A stretch of 64,000 bases of DNA from [Clostridium] clostridioforme AGR2157 (GTDB lineage Bacteria; Bacillota; Clostridia; Lachnospirales; Lachnospiraceae): contig NZ_AUJR01000021.1 of assembly GCF_000424325.1 (NCBI RefSeq), positions 22,992 through 86,991 of the forward strand, written 5' to 3'. Under the pieces are notes generated by a model. It saw only the letters and a program-made list of their open reading frames with translations. It did not search any database and had not been told where the DNA came from. Below are positions 17,644 to 26,053 of the stretch, piece after piece. The first letter of the stretch is position 1, and each line of letters opens with the position of its first letter. The position numbers were made by a program, and so were the translations under genes.

Positions 17644-19044
17644 TTATTCAGCTGTCTCAAACAGTGCGTTCAGTTTATCTTCTGCTGTTTTCGCAGCGGT
17701 CCTTACATCTGTTCCGTTGGTAATGATATCCTGGAACATATCTTCTATCACGTGGTTGTTCTGCATGATTCCGGCCTGGACATTGGGGCCGTGCTCATAT
17801 CCAAATGCAGTGCCGATATCAGCTGCTGCAGTCAGCACTTCCTCTGCATGGGTGAACTGCCTGATGGTGTCGTCATCCCTGTATGCATCTGTGTCGGCAA
17901 TTCCCTTGATGGCAGGAAGCATACCCACCGGTGTTGCGTGCAGGAATTCCACGTATGTATCCTCGTCATAAAGGGTTTTCATAAATGCCTTGCAGATTTC
18001 AGGATGCTTGGAAGCCTTCCACACAACCATAGGCGTGTTGGTGGTCATGATTCCCTCGTCCGGGTCATCCGCATTAATCTTTGGAATCGGGTAGCAGTCC
18101 ACATACTGGAGCAGGTCCGGTGAGTTGGCTGCAACGCCTGAAATCTGGAAGCCGGAGTTAAAGTCAAATGCGGTCTTGCCCTGGTAATACAGGGTAGCCT
18201 GGTCCAGTACATCAAAGTTAATGGAATCCTTAGGCGAGCAGTCATTGTATACCTTCAGCCAGTAGTTGATGCCGTCAATGGCCAGGTCGCTGGTCAGGTT
18301 GGCCTTCAGGTCATCGGTCAGCAGGCTTCCGCCCCCGCTTCTCACATAGAAATCCAGGAAAAAGGTTGCCTGGAAGTCATTGGTGCCGCATGGGAAGGAC
18401 AATCCATAGACGCCGTCCTTTGTAAGGGCCTTGGCTGTGTCGTAAAGCTCGTCCCAGGTCTTGGGAACTTTCAGACCGTTTTTCTCCAGCAGGTCCTTCC
18501 TGATCCACATCACATGGGCGTGTCTGTAAAGGGGAACAGAATAGTTATTGCCGTCCACCGTGCCCTCGGAAATGGCTGCCTCAGCAAATTTGTCACGGCC
18601 GATACCGTCAATCAGGTCATTGATGGGCAGCAGGGCATCTGCGTTAATCATCTCCGCAACCTGGGCCGGAAGGGCGGTACTCATATCAGGTACATTGCCG
18701 GATGCAAGTCCGGTGGTCCACTTGGTGTAAAAATCATTCCATGAGAACGTCTCAATATTGATTTTCACATCCGGGTTCTCTTCCATGAACTTGTCCGCTG
18801 CCTTCTGGATGGTCTCCAGCCTTGGTCCCTGTGTAAATGAGTGCCAGAAGGTAATCTCACCTGAAAGCGCTCCCTCTGTCCCGCTGTCACTTCCATCCTG
18901 GCTCCCTGTATCCTGTGCCTGGGACTGGCCTCCTGCTTCTTTGGAACCGGAAGCCTCTGTGGATGACCCGGTACTGCCGCATCCGGCCAGCAGGGCTGCT
19001 GCAAGTGCTGCCGCAAGAATAAAACTTACATGACTCTTTTTCAT
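17644..19044 (-). CDS. Extracellular solute-binding lipoprotein, probable sialic-acid importer
   Basis: The 466-residue family 1 solute-binding protein has a lipoprotein signal peptide with lipobox LLAGC; Cys22 is the predicted lipidated residue. A Ser/Gly/Glu-rich linker to about residue 62 is followed by a periplasmic-binding fold beginning GEITFWHSFTQGPR. It captures substrate outside the membrane for the two permeases encoded just downstream. The nan context (nanA, nanE, yhcH) supports sialic acid or a derivative as ligand, although CUT1 binding proteins cannot be assigned by motif. It is first in the operon, with a strong promoter 57-85 bp upstream. Confidence 0.9.
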   Translation of the reverse strand: MKKSHVSFILAAALAAALLAGCGSTGSSTEASGSKEAGGQSQAQDTGSQDGSDSGTEGALSGEITFWHSFTQGPRLETIQKAADKFMEENPDVKINIETFSWNDFYTKWTTGLASGNVPDMSTALPAQVAEMINADALLPINDLIDGIGRDKFAEAAISEGTVDGNNYSVPLYRHAHVMWIRKDLLEKNGLKVPKTWDELYDTAKALTKDGVYGLSFPCGTNDFQATFFLDFYVRSGGGSLLTDDLKANLTSDLAIDGINYWLKVYNDCSPKDSINFDVLDQATLYYQGKTAFDFNSGFQISGVAANSPDLLQYVDCYPIPKINADDPDEGIMTTNTPMVVWKASKHPEICKAFMKTLYDEDTYVEFLHATPVGMLPAIKGIADTDAYRDDDTIRQFTHAEEVLTAAADIGTAFGYEHGPNVQAGIMQNNHVIEDMFQDIITNGTDVRTAAKTAEDKLNALFETAE

Positions 19045-19100
19045 ATCACTTCTCCTTTTTCTTAATTATTTCCGTCCGTCATTTTGCTGTGTCTATAGGT

Positions 19101-19129
19101 ATTATATTGATTTTCCTTATGCATTTCAA
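19101..19129 (-). promoter_or_regulatory. Promoter of the sialic-acid operon
   Basis: TTGAAA (19124-19129), a 17-bp spacer and TATAAT (19101-19106) read leftward into the binding-protein gene. The remainder of the 306-bp intergenic region upstream holds the terminator of the DUF3841 genes. Confidence 0.75.
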
Positions 19130-19284
19130 CATTCTGGACAACTTATAATAGCATAAAACGACCACTATACTATTTTTTTGTCTTGTTCTGGTTTTGAGGG
19201 GCAGGAAACTGGCCGGGTAAGGGGACGGGCACTGTCCGGGTGATTGTCCGGGGGCCTGTCTGCATACCTTTGGAAAACAGGAAA

Positions 19285-19320
19285 AGGACAGGCCGGAACC
19301 TGATTCCGGATACCTGTCCT
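19285..19320 (-). terminator. Terminator after the DUF3841 gene pair
   Basis: A stem of AGGACAGG/CCTGTCCT with inner CCGGAA/TTCCGG is followed, read leftward, by TTTTCCTGTTTTCC. It isolates the regulator unit from the nan operon. Confidence 0.7.
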
Positions 19321-19350
19321 TCTGTAACTGCTGATTCTTATCCCTTCTTC

Positions 19351-19785
19351 CTATTTTGATTGTACTGCCGTTTCCGGCACAATCCATTCTTTTTTAATCT
19401 GCCACAAGGCCGCCTGGACACTTTTCGCCCCGGATTCCTCCCCTGCCCGTATCCGCTCATGATGGCGAAACAGCCTGGGCCAGCTGCCCATGATTTTCTG
19501 TTTCAACTCAGGATAAAACCCGGTGAGCACCGCATCCATTTCCCTGAGCCCGCACTGCTTTAAATACGCCTGAAAAGCCTGCTCGTCCTCCTCGTCTTCT
19601 CCCAGATATTTAAGGCACAGAATCTTATTCCATTTGTAGACAGTCAGGAAAATGGGACCGCTTTCCCCATATTTCCTGCGGACATATTCCTCCCGCGAAA
19701 AACAGCTGCCGTCCCTCTCTATGGCCTTTAAAACCGCATCTGCCTGTGCCGCATATAAAATCACCTTATCACCTGTGTCACCCAT
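19351..19785 (-). CDS. DUF3841-like protein, second tandem copy
   Basis: The protein has up to 144 residues and is a shorter, diverged paralogue of the gene immediately upstream. Both contain a start like VLxxIxxxGxxxxREEYxRxKYGE, a central Asp/Glu stretch, and an end FYPxLKxxIMxSWxRLF followed by W-IKKEWI. The upstream stop lies inside its 5' end. Either the ATG at 19785 (25-bp overlap) or the GTG at 19764 (4-bp GTGA overlap, AGGTGA site) could be the start. DUF3841 has no assigned function. Co-transcription with an AraC regulator beside a sialic-acid operon suggests an accessory or sensing role, which is inference. Confidence 0.6.
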   Translation of the reverse strand: MGDTGDKVILYAAQADAVLKAIERDGSCFSREEYVRRKYGESGPIFLTVYKWNKILCLKYLGEDEEDEQAFQAYLKQCGLREMDAVLTGFYPELKQKIMGSWPRLFRHHERIRAGEESGAKSVQAALWQIKKEWIVPETAVQSK

Positions 19786-20318
19786 TCTTTTCTAATCTCC
19801 CATATATTTCCATATTTTGAATCATTGCCCAAAATCACGCTGTCATCAAAAAGCCGGTCCCAGCTGGCGATGATTTCCCGCTTAAGGTGTGGATAGAACT
19901 GGGACATGTATGCCTTGGCGTCACTTACTCCGTACTGCTCCATCATATCCTGATGGCGTCTGGCGTCCGCCTCATCCTTTGGGATATAGGAGTAATTGAG
20001 GATGCTTCCCCATTTTTCTATATTGACCGAGGTAATGCAGGCCGGGTCCAGGGTCAGTTCCAGTATGACGGCACCCGGACTGGGAAGCATGACCGCCTCG
20101 CTGGTAAAGGAAACCCACACCGGATACTCCACATCCCCGGGCTTTTGGGCCGCGTCAGGGCTGTGCCTTACCAGCCAGTCATATACCTCCAGAACCAGTC
20201 CCGCATGTTCCTGCAGGTCACTCCGAATATACTCCCGCCTGGCAATGTACCTGCCTGTTTCATTCAGTTCCTTCAGCACGTTTTCATGCTGCTTTGTCCA
20301 TACCTTAATCTGTTCCAT
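19761..20318 (-). CDS. DUF3841 domain-containing protein
   Basis: The 185-residue soluble protein opens MEQIKVWTKQHENVLKELNETGRYIARREYI, typical of DUF3841. The family has a conserved W-T-x-Q start, a central YPVWVSF strand and an end with LKREIIASWDRLFD and IRKEWV. No enzymatic motif is apparent and no function is established. It lies 78 bp downstream of the AraC gene on the same strand and overlaps a shortened paralogue. Its N-terminal part resembles that paralogue closely enough to infer a tandem duplication. Confidence 0.7.
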   Translation of the reverse strand: MEQIKVWTKQHENVLKELNETGRYIARREYIRSDLQEHAGLVLEVYDWLVRHSPDAAQKPGDVEYPVWVSFTSEAVMLPSPGAVILELTLDPACITSVNIEKWGSILNYSYIPKDEADARRHQDMMEQYGVSDAKAYMSQFYPHLKREIIASWDRLFDDSVILGNDSKYGNIWEIRKEWVTQVIR

Positions 20319-20396
20319 CCGGTCATCCTTCCTCTCTCCATTGTTTTGGTGCCACTGTCCTTGCCCGGTTCCTTCTGCGCCGTTTCGCCCGCACCA

Positions 20397-21284
20397 CTAC
20401 TCCTGTGACATCTTCCTGTACCGGCCCGGCGTCATCCCAAATGCCTGCCTGAATACCCGTGTAAAATGGTTGGCATCCTCGAACCCCACATCGTGGGCAA
20501 TACAGTTCACAGGATCATTGGACACCAGCAGAAGTCTGGCTGCCGTGGTCAGGCGCACCTGGCGTATAAACTCCGTGGCTGTCTTCCCTGTGGCCTCCTT
20601 AAACAGACGCCGGAAGGTAGTCTCAGCCACTTCCGCCATACTGCTTAATTTATCCGAAGTATATTCTTCCGTGGGATTTAACATGATATAGTCAATGACA
20701 GTCTGTATCCTGGGGTCGGTCTGAACCGTGGATTTCTTCACCCGTTTTCGTATCTGCTCCAGGTTGTACTCCAGCCCGTTGATTTCCGCCTTCACATCAT
20801 CGGGCTCATCGGAGTTCAAAATATCAATCAGGCTGGCAATCAGAGTATCAAGGGCTCCTCTTACGTGAAATGACTTTGATTTTTTGTCCGTGCGCACCCA
20901 CTTGTAGATATCGCTGAAATAAGGCTCGATTCCCTCGCCCACATCCATCACCAGGGGAAAGTTATAGTACTCCCTGAGAAAATTAGCCCCTTCATAGAAT
21001 ACGGATGTGGTGAAACGGATACTGTAAAAAGCAAATGTATCCTCCAGCGCCTTACATGACAGCCAGCAGCCCTCCGGTATATAGGACACCTGCCCCTTCC
21101 TCACAATGACCGTCTCCCCATCTACCACAAACTCAGCACTCCCGTCAATGATGTAGCGCAGCATATTGTATGGTATGGCGCTTTCCGGATAGGTCCAGGT
21201 CCGTCCGAAGGAGTATTTATCTATATATAGAAAATTAAATCGGATGGTATTCATGAATGAGGAAAGCGACTGCATGATGTGCAC
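20397..21284 (-). CDS. AraC-family transcriptional regulator
   Basis: The 295-residue protein has an N-terminal cupin-like effector domain (YNMLRYIIDGSAEFVVDGETVIVRKGQVSYIPEG at about residues 40-75). The C-terminal AraC double HTH occupies about residues 195-290. The second HTH carries CIAHDVGFEDANHFTRVFRQAFGMTPGRYRK, the AraC signature. It is encoded upstream of the DUF3841 pair and the sialic-acid operon on the same strand and is a reasonable candidate activator for them. A perfect 7-bp inverted repeat lies 84-102 bp upstream of its start and may be an autoregulatory site. Confidence 0.88.
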   Translation of the reverse strand: MHIMQSLSSFMNTIRFNFLYIDKYSFGRTWTYPESAIPYNMLRYIIDGSAEFVVDGETVIVRKGQVSYIPEGCWLSCKALEDTFAFYSIRFTTSVFYEGANFLREYYNFPLVMDVGEGIEPYFSDIYKWVRTDKKSKSFHVRGALDTLIASLIDILNSDEPDDVKAEINGLEYNLEQIRKRVKKSTVQTDPRIQTVIDYIMLNPTEEYTSDKLSSMAEVAETTFRRLFKEATGKTATEFIRQVRLTTAARLLLVSNDPVNCIAHDVGFEDANHFTRVFRQAFGMTPGRYRKMSQE

Positions 21285-21367
21285 CCCCCTTTAACTGTAT
21301 CTTTTTATCACTTCCAGCACACTGGTGCCCTCAGGTTTAGTAATCTGTGCCCCATCCGGCCCTTTAT

Positions 21368-21386
21368 GATTTGATTGTATCAAATC
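21368..21386. promoter_or_regulatory. Palindrome upstream of the AraC gene
   Basis: GATTTGA-TTGTA-TCAAATC is a perfect 7-bp inverted repeat with a 5-bp centre between the sigma scar and the AraC start. It has no U-tract and is more like an operator than a terminator. The binding factor is unknown. Confidence 0.4.
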
Positions 21387-21419
21387 ACGCTCCCAATAGC
21401 CAGTCCCATGACGGAAATT

Positions 21420-21955
21420 TTATCTGATTCCCAGCCGTTCAATCAGCTGTTCAATCCCCTCAGGGCTGTCTGCAAATGTTTTCACAGGAGCCCCGGCCAT
21501 TTTCCCGCACTCCTCCTCCGTAATGGTGCCATGGCGCCAGACAGGCCCCTGTTCCAGCTCCACGGTGTAGTTCCAGCTGACCTGTCCCAGGTTATCGGTC
21601 AGGGCAATCAGCATCGCATAGAGTCCTCCAGGCCGTGAATCAGCCTCAGTATCTGTACATTGTCCCATGAGCAGAGGGCCTGGGACTCTGCGGATTCCAC
21701 AGATACCTGGTCTGCCTCTTCCAGTGGAACATGGTGCTTCTGCCTTCGCAGATAATCACGCCACAGATTCTTTGCGATTGCGCAGAGCCAGGTGGATATG
21801 CTGCTCACTCCCTTATACCTGCCGATATGTTTCACGGCCTGGTAAAAGGTCTCCTGGGTCAGTTCCTCTGCCAGGCCGGGGTCCTGGGTCCGGGTTAAGA
21901 GAAAACCATATATCATTTTTCCGTGTTTCTTATAAATCTCTTCCATGGAATCCAT
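21420..21955 (-). pseudogene. ECF sigma factor scar fused out of frame to the end of another gene
   Basis: The gene starts at 21955 as an ECF sigma-70 factor. It has the region 2 core YGFLLTRTQDPGLAEELTQETFYQAVKHIGRYKG and ISTWLCAIAKNLWRDYLRRQ (about residues 16-70). The frame then ends at LIHGLEDSMRC and stop, about residue 115. Region 4, the -35 binding HTH, is absent. From about 21630 another frame continues as an unrelated C-terminus (YAMLIALTDNLGQVSWNYTV ... EQLIERLGIR) to a stop at 21420. The second part resembles the end of a small secreted or anti-sigma-associated protein, which I cannot name. A deletion joined the two genes near 21630, so the sigma factor cannot function normally. 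Confidence 0.7.
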
Positions 21956-22066
21956 ATACGCATTTCCTCCTTCTGTTAATTAGTGTCCCGTTCCCAACAA
22001 TATCCTGCGATACCGGAATGGTTCCTGCCATACATCCCCGCCTCATTCGTGGCTGACAATAAAACA

Positions 22067-22233
22067 GACCCAACCTGAACCTAAGATATGATATCTCAGG
22101 TATCTAGCTGGGTCCTAATTGGCTGGGTCCTAAATGGTTGAATCCTATTGGTTGGCTCCCTTTGATTAGAGCCTATTAATTGGATTTATGTTCTGAATCC
22201 CCAATGAGAATTTTTCTCTCAGGCCTTGGGGAT
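22067..22233. repeat. Decaying 14-15 bp tandem repeat flanked by two hairpins
   Basis: At 22107-22190 six units of 12-15 bp follow each other: GCTGGGTCCTAATTG, GCTGGGTCCTAAATG, GTTGAATCCTATTG, GTTGGCTCCCTTTG, ATTAGAGCCTATTA and ATTGGATTTATG. The first two differ at one base and the others diverge progressively. To the left is a nested hairpin at 22067-22114 (GACCCA, ACCTG and AGATAT arms). To the right is a hairpin at 22197-22233 (ATCCCCAA/TTGGGGAT with TGAGA/TCTCA inside). No gene explains the 360-bp gap between the sigma scar and prfA. The right hairpin may serve as prfA terminator. Confidence 0.55.
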
Positions 22234-22315
22234 ATCCAGTGTCTGCCCCTCGTGTATCAGGTCTTTTAAAAAACAGATAACCCTTTCATAGCGCTCCTCC
22301 TTTCCCTGCCAGACA

Positions 22316-23392
22316 TTAAACCGCCTCGTTCATCCTCGCCAGCTTTGCCGCCTGGTCTGCCGCAATCAGATTATCCAGCAGTTCCTGAATATCCCCGTTC
22401 ATAATAGAATCAATCTTATACAGTGTCAGTTTGATTCTGTGGTCCGTTACGCGGCCCTGAGGGAAGTTGTAGGTACGTATCTTCTCAGAACGGTCGCCGG
22501 TACCAATCTGGCTGCGGCGCTCCTCTGCCTCTGAGCTCTGGCGTTTTTCCAGCTCGATGTCGTACAGCTTGGAACGCAGCAGGCGGAATGCCTTCTCCTT
22601 ATTCTGAAGCTGAGATTTCTCCGTCTGGCTGTAAATAACGATTCCCGTAGGGATATGGGTCAGACGAACTGCGGAGTCTGTTGTGTTGACGCACTGTCCG
22701 CCGTTGCCGGATGCACGCATGACGTCGATACGGCAGTCATTCATGTCAATCTGAACGTCCACTTCCTCGGCCTCAGGCATAACAGCCACAGTGGCAGTGG
22801 ATGTATGGATGCGGCCGCCGGATTCCGTCTCAGGCACACGCTGGACGCGGTGCACGCCGCTCTCATATTTAAGCTTGGAGTATGCGCCTTTTCCGGTGAC
22901 CATGGCAACTACTTCCTTGAAACCGCCGATGCCGTTTTCATTGAGGCTGACAATCTCCACCTTCCATCTCTGGCTGTCCGCATAGTTTGAATACATACGG
23001 TAAAGTTCAGCCGCAAACAGGGCAGCCTCATCGCCGCCTGCGCCTGCGCGGATTTCCAGGATAATATTCTTATCATCGTTAGGGTCCTTTGGAAGCAGAA
23101 GAATCTTAAGCTCATGCTCCAGGTCCTCAATCCGTTTCCTGGCGTCGGACAGCTCTTCCTTGGCCATCTCCCGCATCTCTTCGTCGTTCTCTTCCTCCAG
23201 AAGGGCCAGACTGTCCTCCACATCCTGCTTTGCCTGCTTGTACTGCTTATAGGCTTCCACAATAGGAGCCAGGTCAGCCTGCTCCTTCATGAGCCTGGTA
23301 AAACGCTTGGTATCCTGGGTCACATCCGGATCACCCAGCATAAGCATCAGTTCTTCATAATGAATCAACATATCATCCAGCTTATCAAACAT
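22316..23392 (-). CDS. prfA: Peptide chain release factor 1
   Basis: RF1 recognises UAA and UAG in the ribosomal A site and triggers peptide release. The 358-residue protein has the GGQ catalytic tripeptide at residues 231-233 (context [16 protein letters not shown]). It also has the RF1-type anticodon tripeptide P-x-T at residues 187-189 (VPETESGG), which separates it from RF2. The coiled N-terminal domain and the tail are normal in length. It lies downstream of prmC, which encodes the enzyme that methylates the GGQ glutamine, so substrate and modifier are co-encoded. Confidence 0.97.
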   Translation of the reverse strand: MFDKLDDMLIHYEELMLMLGDPDVTQDTKRFTRLMKEQADLAPIVEAYKQYKQAKQDVEDSLALLEEENDEEMREMAKEELSDARKRIEDLEHELKILLLPKDPNDDKNIILEIRAGAGGDEAALFAAELYRMYSNYADSQRWKVEIVSLNENGIGGFKEVVAMVTGKGAYSKLKYESGVHRVQRVPETESGGRIHTSTATVAVMPEAEEVDVQIDMNDCRIDVMRASGNGGQCVNTTDSAVRLTHIPTGIVIYSQTEKSQLQNKEKAFRLLRSKLYDIELEKRQSSEAEERRSQIGTGDRSEKIRTYNFPQGRVTDHRIKLTLYKIDSIMNGDIQELLDNLIAADQAAKLARMNEAV

Positions 23393-23523
23393 ATCTATCT
23401 CCTGCTCCTGCGATTATTCCAATTACAACCACTACATTAAACTGTTACCCTGTGTTCTCTCCAAATCCGGCATCCCGGACGGTCCCAGCCGGACATTTAA
23501 GTCCGGACTTTTAAATCCCAACC

Positions 23524-24387
23524 TCACTCCCCGGCTCTCACCACCCGGTCCTGTCCTGCCAAATCCTTAAACGTCCTCACGTCCCTGTATCCCCCGGACC
23601 GGAACAATCCTTCCACTGCCTCTGACTGGTCATATCCAATCTCCATATAGATACTTCCGCCCTTCGCCAGATGGTCACGTGCCTCTTCTGCCAGTATGCG
23701 GTAAAATGCCAGCCCGTCCCCACTTCCGTCCAGGGCAATCCTGGGCTCATGGTCCCTCACCTCCGGCTCAAGGCCCTCTATGACCCGGCTGGGGATATAA
23801 GGCGGGTTTGAGACAATGACATCAAAGGTCCTGTCCGTCTCCAGAGCACAAAACATATTGCTCTCAAACAACTCAAACACGCCCTCGTATCCGCCCAAAA
23901 GCCTGTCCCGGTTCCTGCCTGCCACCTTAAGGGCCTCAGCCGACACATCCAGGGCAGCCACATGACGGTATCTGCCCATAAGCGCCAGACTGATGGCAAT
24001 GCACCCGGAACCGGTGCACATGTCCAGTATGCATTTTTCCCTGTCCTTCTGTTCTTCCAGGACCAGCTCCACCAATGTTTCCGTGTCCTGCCTTGGTATC
24101 AGAACATGTTCATTTACAAGGAACTCAAATCCCATGAACTCCTGAGTCCCGGTCAGGTGCTGGAGAGGGGTCCGGCCGGCCCTGATTTCTATGAGCCGCA
24201 TAAATTCCCGGCATTTTCCCTCTGTCTCCTCATCCGGCCGCAGCTCCCTGCCCTTCATGGCCAGAAAAGATGCCATGTTCAGATGGAATACCTCCAGAAG
24301 CAGATACCTGGCATCCAGCTCCGGGTCCGGCACCTGGGCCTTATTCAGTTCCTGAACACCCTGCCACAGCAGCTGCTGCATGGTCAT
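23524..24387 (-). CDS. prmC: Release factor glutamine methyltransferase
   Basis: PrmC uses S-adenosylmethionine to methylate the glutamine of the release factor GGQ motif. The 287-residue protein has an N-terminal helical domain, the SAM-binding loop ILDMCTGSGCIAISLA (about residues 120-135) and the catalytic NPPY at residues 194-197. Its start lies 47 bp inside the 3' end of the upstream DUF1385 gene, showing tight operon packing. prfA follows after 131 bp. The gap contains a small palindrome at 23489-23506 without a U-tract. Confidence 0.96.
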   Translation of the reverse strand: MTMQQLLWQGVQELNKAQVPDPELDARYLLLEVFHLNMASFLAMKGRELRPDEETEGKCREFMRLIEIRAGRTPLQHLTGTQEFMGFEFLVNEHVLIPRQDTETLVELVLEEQKDREKCILDMCTGSGCIAISLALMGRYRHVAALDVSAEALKVAGRNRDRLLGGYEGVFELFESNMFCALETDRTFDVIVSNPPYIPSRVIEGLEPEVRDHEPRIALDGSGDGLAFYRILAEEARDHLAKGGSIYMEIGYDQSEAVEGLFRSGGYRDVRTFKDLAGQDRVVRAGE

Positions 24388-25381
24388 GTTTTACTGCTCC
24401 TTCACTGTCATTGCCGTTGTCATTGTCATTATGGTGCCTGCCTTCCTGCCATCCCGGAAAATTTTCATCCAGGTAAGCCCGCCAGTCAAACACAGTCTCC
24501 ACTGCCGCGATGGCCACCTCTATCATGCTGTCATCCGGCTCCGTGGTGGTCAGTCCCTGCATCCACATGCCGGGACGGCTGAGCACATTCACCAGTCTGG
24601 AATCATGGCGTCCCGCAAAACGCAGGAACTCATAGGACACGCCCGCGATTACAGGTATCAGCACAATCCGGCTCACCACGCGCAGCCAGACAGTATCCAC
24701 CCGGATGACCATGAAAAACAGGATGCTGATTACCATGACAATCATAATGAAGCTGGTGCCGCACCGTTTATGTTCCTTGGAACTTACCTTCACATTGTCC
24801 ACTGTAAGCTCCAGCCCGTGCTCGATACAGTTGATGCACTTATGCTCTGAGCCGTGGTACATGAAGGTCCTCTTGATATCCTCCATGCGGGATACCAGCT
24901 TGATATAGGCTATGAAGATGGCTATTCGTATTACGCCCTCCAGTATGGCCATCACTGTATCGGAATGGATGAATCCTCTGCATATATTGGCAACGAACAG
25001 GGGAAGCACCATGAAAATACCAATTGCCATGACAAAGGAAAATATCATCACCACTGTCATGAGAGCGCTCTCCAGCTTCTCACCAAAGACCTTATCCAGC
25101 CACGCCTCAAATTTACCGGGCTTTGCCTCCTCATCGTCCTCAAAAAAACTGCAGGACCAGGTGAGGGCCCTCATGCCCACTACCATGGAATCTATAAAAC
25201 TGAAAATACCTCTGACAAAGGGAATACCTAAGATCTTATGCTTCTTGGTCATACTCAAATAGGTATCCTTTTTCACCTCAATATCCCCGTCCGGCTTGCG
25301 GACCGCAATGGCGTAGTCATTGCCATTCTGCATCATGATGCCCTCGATTACGGCCTGACCACCAATTCCTGAATATTTCAT
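24341..25381 (-). CDS. DUF1385 domain-containing membrane protein
   Basis: This protein of about 346 residues begins MKYSGIGGQAVIEGIMMQNGNDYAIAVR, the conserved opening of DUF1385. Four or five membrane helices follow in the central part. A conserved HGSEHKCINCIEHG motif near residue 180 (YHGSEHKxI in the family) is possibly metal binding. The C-terminal ~35 residues are rich in His, Asn and Asp. The start at 25381 is chosen by family alignment; the frame extends 30 codons further without homology. DUF1385 genes often sit between rpmE and prmC/prfA in clostridia, as here. The function is not established. Confidence 0.88.
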   Translation of the reverse strand: MKYSGIGGQAVIEGIMMQNGNDYAIAVRKPDGDIEVKKDTYLSMTKKHKILGIPFVRGIFSFIDSMVVGMRALTWSCSFFEDDEEAKPGKFEAWLDKVFGEKLESALMTVVMIFSFVMAIGIFMVLPLFVANICRGFIHSDTVMAILEGVIRIAIFIAYIKLVSRMEDIKRTFMYHGSEHKCINCIEHGLELTVDNVKVSSKEHKRCGTSFIMIVMVISILFFMVIRVDTVWLRVVSRIVLIPVIAGVSYEFLRFAGRHDSRLVNVLSRPGMWMQGLTTTEPDDSMIEVAIAAVETVFDWRAYLDENFPGWQEGRHHNDNDNGNDSEGAVKHDHAAAAVAGCSGTE

Positions 25382-25446
25382 CCCTTTAACCTTTCTGTTG
25401 TACGAAAAAGAAACCCTCTTTCCATGATTTCCCAAGAATTCAGAAA

Positions 25447-25474
25447 GGGCTGAGCCTGCTCCCAAGCTCAACCC
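25447..25474 (-). terminator. Hairpin terminator after rpmE
   Basis: Read leftward, GGGTTGAGC pairs with GCTCAGCCC around a 10-nt loop, with one mismatch, followed by TTTCTGAATTCTT. It lies 16 bp past the rpmE stop. Confidence 0.6.
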
Positions 25475-25489
25475 TCATCTCTTTGCTTA

Positions 25490-25696
25490 TTAGTTAGCAT
25501 TCATGCCATATTTACGATTGAACTTATCAATACGTCCGCGAGCCTGAGCAGCCTTCTGCTGTCCGGTGTAGAATGAATGGCACTTGGAACAAACCTCAAC
25601 GTGGATGTCCTGCTTTGTTGAACCGGTTACGAACTCATTACCACAGTTGCAGACAACCTTTGCCTGGTAATAGCTTGGATGGATTCCTTCTTTCAT
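25490..25696 (-). CDS. rpmE: 50S ribosomal protein L31, zinc-binding type
   Basis: The 68-residue protein starts [19 protein letters not shown] and carries four cysteines, C16, C18, C36 and C39 (CNC ... CSKC). This is the zinc-ribbon form rather than the zinc-free YtiA paralogue. The conserved HSFYTG and the C-terminal DKFNRKYG follow. The start at 25696 follows AGAGGTG. The C+ type requires zinc, so zinc supply can influence its use in the ribosome. It is preceded by a ~190-nt untranslated leader. Confidence 0.97.
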   Translation of the reverse strand: MKEGIHPSYYQAKVVCNCGNEFVTGSTKQDIHVEVCSKCHSFYTGQQKAAQARGRIDKFNRKYGMNAN

Positions 25697-25926
25697 GATT
25701 TTCACCTCTCTGATATTATTTGCGGTTTCCGACCGCGGCCTGTGTATGCCAATCTGTCTCTGTACATTACAGGCAGCCGGCCGCATGCCGTCACCAGAAC
25801 GCACAGATATCAGCAATAACTAAGTTAAACGCGCCCTCACCGTAAGGTTCTGACTCACGCGAACGCTAAAACTGCCGTCAATTCAGACAGCTTACATAGT
25901 ATATCATAGAACCCCGGGACTTGCAA
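25697..25926 (-). promoter_or_regulatory. rpmE promoter and long leader
   Basis: A strong promoter TTGCAA (25921-25926), 17-bp spacer and TATACT (25898-25903) drives rpmE. About 195 nt of untranslated leader precede the ATG, with several GC-rich inverted segments such as GCGGCCGG/CCGGCTGC-like stems near 25770-25785. Autoregulatory L31 leaders are known in Firmicutes, so this leader may be one. I could not verify a consensus. The rest of the 357-bp gap holds the next terminator. Confidence 0.55.
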
Positions 25927-25997
25927 TATATTTTTTTGAAAATACGGACAACTATATGGTTACTTCCAGCCTCCAGAACGATAAAAACGCAAAAACA

Positions 25998-26038
25998 GGA
26001 CGCTGCCAAAGCTGTTTAACAGCTTATTTACAGCGTCC
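25998..26038 (-). terminator. Terminator of the redox operon
   Basis: GGACGCTG/CAGCGTCC arms enclose an inner AGCTG/CAGCT stem. Read leftward, TGTTTTTGCGTTTTTAT follows. It lies 16 bp past the membrane ferredoxin stop. Confidence 0.8.
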
Positions 26039-26053
26039 CGCTCTTGTGTTCTG

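Noticed and set aside
22107..22190. CRISPR-like repeats
   Set aside because: The units are 12-15 bp, adjacent without spacers and diverge progressively.
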